Assembly: GCF_004000945.1 (NCBI RefSeq)
Contig: NZ_BIMF01000012.1
Span: forward strand, 124,001-188,000
Length of the DNA stretch: 64,000 bases
Reading direction: 5' to 3'
Source: Paenibacillus lautus NBRC 15380
GTDB lineage: Bacteria; Bacillota; Bacilli; Paenibacillales; Paenibacillaceae
Shown here: positions 59,506 through 64,000 of the stretch, piece by piece
Layout: every line of letters starts with the position of its first letter
Numbering within the stretch: the stretch's first letter is position 1
Program-made: the position numbers and the translations under genes
Notes under the pieces: model-generated
Seen by the model: only the letters and a program-made list of their open reading frames with translations
Database searches by the model: none
What the model was told of the DNA's origin: nothing

Positions 59506-60756
59506 CTAATGACTTACATCCGTCGTATCATCCATCTGGGCAGCCCGCATCGGTGAGAACACGAACCAAACTCCGACTACAGCCAGTCCGGTGATAACAA
59601 CGCCTAATGCTGTGCGAAATCCATATACATCAGCGATTAAGCCACCCAGAGGCGCTCCAATAACGATCATACTGCGGTTGATAGACCTCATGGTGGCATT
59701 CATACGCCCATGCAAGTGCGCAGGTGTGATCGTCTGCCGGTAACCCATCTCAATCGGACCCTCAATACCTAATGCAAAACCATAAAACAGTTGCCCAAAT
59801 CCGATCAAGAAGAAGGTCTGAATCGACAGATTACCGTCGTCAGTGGATGGTGCCAGAACCATGAACAGGACCGCAGGTGCATACAAAAGTCTGGCAAACG
59901 TGATGCTGCGCCCAATTCCAAATCGCTTGCTGACCCGGGTTGATAACGTCGTACCTATAACAGCGCCAATCCCGGCTGATGTCATGACCAGTCCCAGGGT
60001 TGACGCATTAAACCCTAATTCGGTGAGAGCGTAAGTTACCAGCACCGTACCCAGCATACTGTTAAATAGAAACCACACATGGGTATTGAGTGCCAGCGTG
60101 CTAAGAAACGGATGCCGGTAAACCCAGCGCAATCCTTCCTTTATCAATTCAACTATGCGTTCATTCGAGGCCTTTTCCTGCATGGGCTGATGTTTAATGA
60201 AAGCCATAACCAGCCCTGAAAACAGATACGAAGCTGCGTTAACCAAGATGGCAAACGGAGCGGTAATGATGGAGACTAATAAACCGGCAGCTGCGGGGCC
60301 GCTGGATTCCGCAACGGCTGCGCTTTGCTCCAACCGTGCATAAGCGGGCAATAACAACCTTCTCGGCACGAGTTGGGGCACAATAGATTGAGATGCAGCA
60401 TCATTGAATAACGACATCGTCCCGAAGAGTATCATGATGATCATCAGAATGCCCACATGAATTCCATCGAACAATGCCAGTAGGCAAATCGCTACGAGCA
60501 AGATCCCCCGTCCCAAATCGGTCAGTACCAGGATGTTCCGACGACTGACGCGATCAATAATCACTCCCGCCACCAATCCCAGCAGCACATAGGGTAGCCA
60601 CCTCGAGGAATTGATCCAGCCCACATCAACGGTACTGCCTTCCAGGTTAACCACCACCAGCACTTGGAGAGCAAGTGTGGTTATATACGTGCCAAAATAT
60701 GAAATGGTGGAGGCTAACCAGAAAAATACGTAACTCTTATTGTTGGTGAGATTCAT
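59506..60756 (-). CDS. MFS exporter, MFS_3 / macrolide-efflux-like
   Basis: 416 residues, about 12 membrane segments. Resembles the EntS/Mef group: FFWLASTISYFGTYITTLAL at the start, VAGVIIDRVSRRNILVLTDLGRGI (motif A) and SQSIVPQLVPRRLLLPAYARLEQSAA. The group exports siderophores or macrolides; the substrate is unknown and resistance is not established. RBS GGAGG 6 nt upstream. Several short palindromes and repeats lie in the upstream spacer. Confidence 0.85.
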   Translation of the reverse strand: MNLTNNKSYVFFWLASTISYFGTYITTLALQVLVVVNLEGSTVDVGWINSSRWLPYVLLGLVAGVIIDRVSRRNILVLTDLGRGILLVAICLLALFDGIHVGILMIIMILFGTMSLFNDAASQSIVPQLVPRRLLLPAYARLEQSAAVAESSGPAAAGLLVSIITAPFAILVNAASYLFSGLVMAFIKHQPMQEKASNERIVELIKEGLRWVYRHPFLSTLALNTHVWFLFNSMLGTVLVTYALTELGFNASTLGLVMTSAGIGAVIGTTLSTRVSKRFGIGRSITFARLLYAPAVLFMVLAPSTDDGNLSIQTFFLIGFGQLFYGFALGIEGPIEMGYRQTITPAHLHGRMNATMRSINRSMIVIGAPLGGLIADVYGFRTALGVVITGLAVVGVWFVFSPMRAAQMDDTTDVSH

Positions 60757-60833
60757 CTCTAACCTCCATCTGAGCGCCGTATTTTTCGGGTTAATTGTAT
60801 ATTAGTCACTGCTGAATGAAGTCACGAGCGCTA

Positions 60834-60867
60834 TAACTAGTTAGATTGTAGCATATCTGTAACAGAT
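60834..60867. promoter_or_regulatory. Palindromes upstream of the MFS exporter
   Basis: TAACTAGTTA (60834-60843) and ATCTGT-A-ACAGAT (60855-60867) lie 78-111 bp upstream of the exporter start. They could be operators; no matching regulator is adjacent. Confidence 0.3.
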
Positions 60868-60949
60868 AGAGTCGTACTCATTCCAATCGTTCCACGATCA
60901 AACCAGGGGACGACTTATCGACAGAATGAATGTGTATGTTTCTAACGAT

Positions 60950-61834
60950 CTACTCCAAGGAATTCGTTATAACGCTTCCCTTAAAAATATCATAGCCGAG
61001 TTCCTGCAGAACCTTCACAGCATCTTCAACAGGCAGCTTGGGAAGATGAAACTCCTGATCGATGACCTCTCGCAACTCGCTGAGATCGGATAAAATACGC
61101 TTTTCCACCTTCCCGTTTGCATGCCGGATACTCAGCACATTGTCGACCAGGGACAGCGAGCGCTGCTGATCCAATTGCCACAGCTGACAGCGTAATGAAG
61201 AGGTGAAGAGATCATTCGGTTTAAAATAGGCTGCAATGGCCGGTTGGAAATCATCGAATTGATACGTTTTCCTCGTATCGAATGACCAAACCAATTCTGT
61301 CAGCAGCCGACCATCCACATACCGATAGTACGTATACGTTCCGGGTTCATCCCCTTGGCGCAATCTGACTTCAATCCCGGCATATCGGGAAACATGATCG
61401 GGATCGGTCTCCAAACGAACGGGTTCGAAAAAAGGGGCGGAGTTTCCACAATCCACGTACACTTCTTCGCTTTCGTTGGGCAGACGAACAAGCAATCCAA
61501 CATGCCCTCCGCCCAGCAACGTATAACGGGTTTGGAAACCAAGCCGGTTCAACAGCTGATGAAGACTGCTGTTGATCATATAACAAGTACCTCCCGCATT
61601 CAGCTGCCAAAGCTGATTTACAAACCTCCGCTCATCCTGCTCCAGCCTGCCTTTTTGATGATACTCTTTATATTGCAGCAACGTAGTCATGTTCTCGAAA
61701 GGAATCCGCTGATGATGCGCGGTGCAAATTTCAGTCAAATATTCCAATGAAGGTTCCTTTACTGGAACTTGAATATATTGCAAATAATCGGTGGCCCATT
61801 CAGGTAATCGCTCTTGCTCCGTCACGAGGTTCAC
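60950..61834 (-). CDS. Arylamine N-acetyltransferase-like protein
   Basis: 294 residues. Catalytic triad visible: Cys84 in NAGGTCYMIN, His111 in LLGGGHVGLL and Asp128 in VYVDCGN; HQRIPFENMTT precedes as usual. The Cys motif RGG(R/F)C of most NATs is GGTC here, so the acceptor range may differ. Transfers acetyl from acetyl-CoA to arylamines, hydrazines or amine intermediates. Two GTG starts are possible, 61834 (very close to AAGGGAG) and 61822 (10 nt spacing). Confidence 0.85.
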   Translation of the reverse strand: MNLVTEQERLPEWATDYLQYIQVPVKEPSLEYLTEICTAHHQRIPFENMTTLLQYKEYHQKGRLEQDERRFVNQLWQLNAGGTCYMINSSLHQLLNRLGFQTRYTLLGGGHVGLLVRLPNESEEVYVDCGNSAPFFEPVRLETDPDHVSRYAGIEVRLRQGDEPGTYTYYRYVDGRLLTELVWSFDTRKTYQFDDFQPAIAAYFKPNDLFTSSLRCQLWQLDQQRSLSLVDNVLSIRHANGKVEKRILSDLSELREVIDQEFHLPKLPVEDAVKVLQELGYDIFKGSVITNSLE

Positions 61835-61924
61835 GCTCCCTTATCAGATGTTGATATATTCTCTATTTTAAAGATTTCGCATCTGAATACCTCGTACGAA
61901 CGACGGTTTGATCTATACAAAAAT

Positions 61925-61946
61925 GGTCTTACCTATAGGTAAGACC
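61925..61946 (-). terminator. Terminator of the Ada gene
   Basis: GGTCTTACC (61925-61933) pairs perfectly with GGTAAGACC (61938-61946); ATTTTTG follows on the minus strand, 19 bp after the stop. Confidence 0.85.
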
Positions 61947-61964
61947 GTCTTTTACGACTAAAGT

Positions 61965-63032
61965 CTAACATTCATGTATTCTTGCGGTACTTATGGATTT
62001 CTCGTGATTTAAGAGCCATTGTTTACGGGATAGTCCTCCGCCGTATCCGCCCAATTCGCCGCTCGTATTGATCACGCGGTGGCATGGGATGACAATTGCG
62101 AGCTGGTTGGCGCCATTCGCTTGGGCAACGGCACGATAGGCAGTGGGTCTTCCCATCGTTGCTGCGATCTCGCCGTATGAAGATGTTTGTCCAGGCGGAA
62201 TCTGCAGCAGCTGGTCCCACACTTCTTTTTGAAATGGCGATCCCAACAGGAATAAGGGCGTTTTGAATTCCGTTAATTTCCCGTTAAAATACGCGCCGAG
62301 TTCAAGCTCAATCGAGCGGATCGGGGCTGTGTAACCCGGAATGATTGCCGACTTGGTTCTCACCCTTAGACGTTCAACCTCTCGCTCCAAGCCCCGGCGA
62401 TCTACGAATTCAAGCAAATACAGCGCTTCTTCATCTGCGATGGCCATCATCGGTCCTAGACGCGTGTCAAGCCATGATGCTTTTAAAACATGGTGATGTC
62501 CGGGCCGGGTAGGCGCTGCGCCCATAATCCGCGAAAAGGCGTCCCGGAATCCGCTGCTGGACTCATAACCGGTTGACAGCTGCGCATCAATGACGGTATG
62601 CCCCTCCCGGATTTGCTTCAGGGCAAGTCCCATCCGCCGGGCCCGTGCATATTCGACAAACGTCATCCCAAACCGCTTTTTGAATTGGCGTCTTGCCGTT
62701 GAGGCATCCACGGACAACTTCTGAAAGTCTTGGTTGGTCCATCTTTTCTCCGGATTCTCCTCTACCGCGTCTACAAGCAGCCGGACAAGTTCCGATACCT
62801 GATTGGGATGCGAAAGCGGACGGCAGCGTTTACAGGGACGGAAGGAAGCAAGCAGCGCTTCTTCAGCCGTCTCATAAAATTCGCAGTTCTCGATTTTGGG
62901 TTTCCTCGCTGGACATGTCGGGCGGCAGAATACACCGGTTGTCTTCACACCCACGTAAAAGACACCTTCGTACTCGGTTTTCTTATCCAGCAGCGCCTGG
63001 TAATATTCCTGTTGGTTCGCGGCTGATATCAT
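61965..63032 (-). CDS. ada: Ada-type DNA methyltransferase / AraC regulator
   Basis: 355 residues from ATG 63032 (GGGAGG 9 nt upstream; an upstream ATG at 63062 lacks an RBS). Three-domain layout as in E. coli Ada. N-terminal Zn domain with Cys36, Cys40, Cys67 and Cys70 (VFCRPTCPARKP, FRPCKRCRP), one of which takes methyl groups from phosphotriesters. AraC helix-turn-helix region ~95-180. C-terminal O6-alkylguanine methyltransferase with acceptor Cys317 in VIPCHRV. Methylated protein activates its own regulon in the adaptive response. Gram-positives usually split these functions (AdaA/AdaB); the full fusion is noteworthy. Confidence 0.93.
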   Translation of the reverse strand: MISAANQQEYYQALLDKKTEYEGVFYVGVKTTGVFCRPTCPARKPKIENCEFYETAEEALLASFRPCKRCRPLSHPNQVSELVRLLVDAVEENPEKRWTNQDFQKLSVDASTARRQFKKRFGMTFVEYARARRMGLALKQIREGHTVIDAQLSTGYESSSGFRDAFSRIMGAAPTRPGHHHVLKASWLDTRLGPMMAIADEEALYLLEFVDRRGLEREVERLRVRTKSAIIPGYTAPIRSIELELGAYFNGKLTEFKTPLFLLGSPFQKEVWDQLLQIPPGQTSSYGEIAATMGRPTAYRAVAQANGANQLAIVIPCHRVINTSGELGGYGGGLSRKQWLLNHEKSISTARIHEC

Positions 63033-63258
63033 GTTTGGTTCCTCCCTGTATCTTTTGTTCATTCTATATGGCGATAATGCTGTGTGCTGCGCTTCTCCTA
63101 TTACAAATCAGGTGCCTTACCTTTGTGTTCCTATTATATTTCTTTTGCCTACATGACGTAGCCGAAAATCGCGCACGAATTTTTTCCAGTTGGCAACGTA
63201 GACTTACCACGATCACGAGCGAATAAGAAAAACGTCTATCGACGTACCTTCACAGATG
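63033..63258. other. Intergenic region upstream of ada
   Basis: No gene seen. It should contain the ada promoter, transcribed leftwards. The plus-strand frame crossing it is the antisense of ada. The dispersed repeat begins at 63259. Confidence 0.4.
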
Positions 63259-63340
63259 ACAGACCGCAGTTAGAAGAAGTTTTTCTTGCGATATCAGGAA
63301 GCCACAAGCTTCGAAGTTTATACTTTCTGATATCTTAAAA
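63259..63340. repeat. Dispersed palindromic repeat, copy 2
   Basis: Matches 40775-40855 over about 80 bp. Here the core stem is complete: GATATCAGGAAG (63291-63302) pairs with CTTTCTGATATC (63323-63334), flanked by T-run and A-run. It lies in noncoding DNA beside the terminator of the last gene. Confidence 0.6.
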
Positions 63341-63374
63341 AAGCCCCCTCCGAATGCATCGGAAGAGGCTTTTC
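63337..63374 (-). terminator. Terminator of the last (partial) operon
   Basis: AAAAGCC..CTCCGA and TCGGAAGAGGCTTTT pair with two G-U on the minus strand, where T-rich sequence follows. It lies 70 bp beyond the permease stop. Confidence 0.8.
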
Positions 63375-63444
63375 ATGGCAAATATGAAGTGGATGATCCT
63401 TAGGACAAACTCCGCTTTACGTTTAAATCGGACGTTCTGACGAT

Positions 63445-64000
63445 TTAACCTTTGATGGATCCTGCCACCATACCCTTCATGATCTGCTCCTGCAAGATCA
63501 GGTAGGCCACGATCGTCGGAATGACGGCGATCGCCATCGCTCCCATCGTCAAGCTGTAATCCGTGCCGAAGCCGTCCGAGAATAAGGACAAGCTGAGCGG
63601 CAGCGTCTTCAGCGCCTGCGTATTGATAAATACGAGTGCGAAGGAGAAGTCATTCCAGAATCGGAGAAATGCCAGAATCGATATCGTTGCCACGATCGGC
63701 GTACAGAGCGGAAGAATCATTCTGCCGAAGATTCCCCACCAGCCGCTGCCGTCAATCATGGCTGCTTCTTCAATCTCTCTTGGAATGGATGACATGTAGG
63801 CCATCGCCAAGAATATTGCGATCGGCAGCTCAAATGCCGTATAAGGCAGAATGAGCGCACCGTACGTGTCGAGCAGGCCGATATTTTTCATCATAATAAA
63901 CAGGGGCACCAGGGTACTGTGAATCGGAATCAGCAGCCCAGTCGTAAACAACACAACCACCAGCTTTTTGAACCGAAACTCGAATCTGGACAGTACATAC
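63445..64000 (-). CDS. Sugar ABC transporter permease (MalG type), partial
   Basis: At least 185 residues; the 5' end is outside the window and the frame stays open to position 64000 (FRFKKLVVVLFTTG precedes the first potential GTG start). Membrane segments and the EAA loop EEAAMIDGSGWWGIFGRMILP identify it as a CUT1-family permease, and the C-terminus LILQEQIMKGMVAGSIKG is complete. Probably the last gene of a third sugar transporter operon. Confidence 0.9.
   Translation of the reverse strand, partial: YVLSRFEFRFKKLVVVLFTTGLLIPIHSTLVPLFIMMKNIGLLDTYGALILPYTAFELPIAIFLAMAYMSSIPREIEEAAMIDGSGWWGIFGRMILPLCTPIVATISILAFLRFWNDFSFALVFINTQALKTLPLSLSLFSDGFGTDYSLTMGAMAIAVIPTIVAYLILQEQIMKGMVAGSIKG

Overview
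The window looks like a chromosomal segment of a Paenibacillus or close relative (Bacillota, mid-GC). Reasons: strong AGGAGG-type ribosome binding sites, sigma-A-like promoters, cre-like sites, YesM/YesN-type two-component pairs beside sugar ABC transporters, many AraC regulators, and a Bacillus-like aspartase and GlpP. Genus is inferred from style and gene content, not from a marker gene. No rRNA, tRNA, insertion sequence, prophage or CRISPR array was recognised. The last gene is cut by the window end.

Layout. 0.3-6.6 kb: a winged-helix regulator with a GGDEF-like domain, an AHSA1 protein divergent from an AraC regulator and trmO, a soluble GAF-PAS histidine kinase with no partner regulator, and a lipoprotein. 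6.7-14.9 kb: aspA, an OmpR-type two-component system divergent from a secreted protein of unknown function, a GPH-type sugar symporter overlapping a YdjC/ChbG deacetylase, and a copper-amine-oxidase-N (stalk) protein. 15.0-17.2 kb: a DHA2 drug exporter followed by its probable TetR repressor, with two identical palindromes at the promoter. 17.5-22.5 kb: a glycerol-3-phosphate type locus (glpP, UgpB/UgpA/UgpE-like ABC transporter, GDPD phosphodiesterase) with an attenuator-like leader before the binding protein. 23.0-25.8 kb: a relatively AT-rich LacI regulator with a secreted metallophosphoesterase-NPCBM protein.

25.9-43.2 kb: a DinB protein, then a minus-strand glucoside locus (AraC, YesM/YesN pair, binding protein, two permeases, GH3 glucosidase, debranching-type glycosidase), then GH65 phosphorylase plus beta-phosphoglucomutase, an APH-like kinase and a small membrane protein. 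43.3-44.5 kb: a UvrC/Cho-like GIY-YIG nuclease. 44.6-56.3 kb: a second glycan locus (AraC, Gfo/Idh/MocA oxidoreductase, YesM/YesN pair, two permeases, binding protein, an alpha/alpha-barrel glycosidase of unclear family, GH43) with good cre-like sites. 56.4-59.3 kb: an oxidoreductase and a sugar-phosphate isomerase divergent from an AraC regulator. 59.5-63.1 kb: an MFS exporter, arylamine N-acetyltransferase and a three-domain Ada protein. 63.4-64.0 kb: the end of a third sugar permease.

Themes: carbohydrate scavenging, with surface sensor kinases switching on transport operons through AraC-type regulators, intracellular phosphorolysis or hydrolysis of imported sugars, and carbon catabolite control. 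The least explained pieces are the leader RNA / 50-codon ORF upstream of the UgpB-like gene (about 21.65-21.86 kb) and an approximately 80-bp dispersed palindromic repeat at 40.8 and 63.3 kb.
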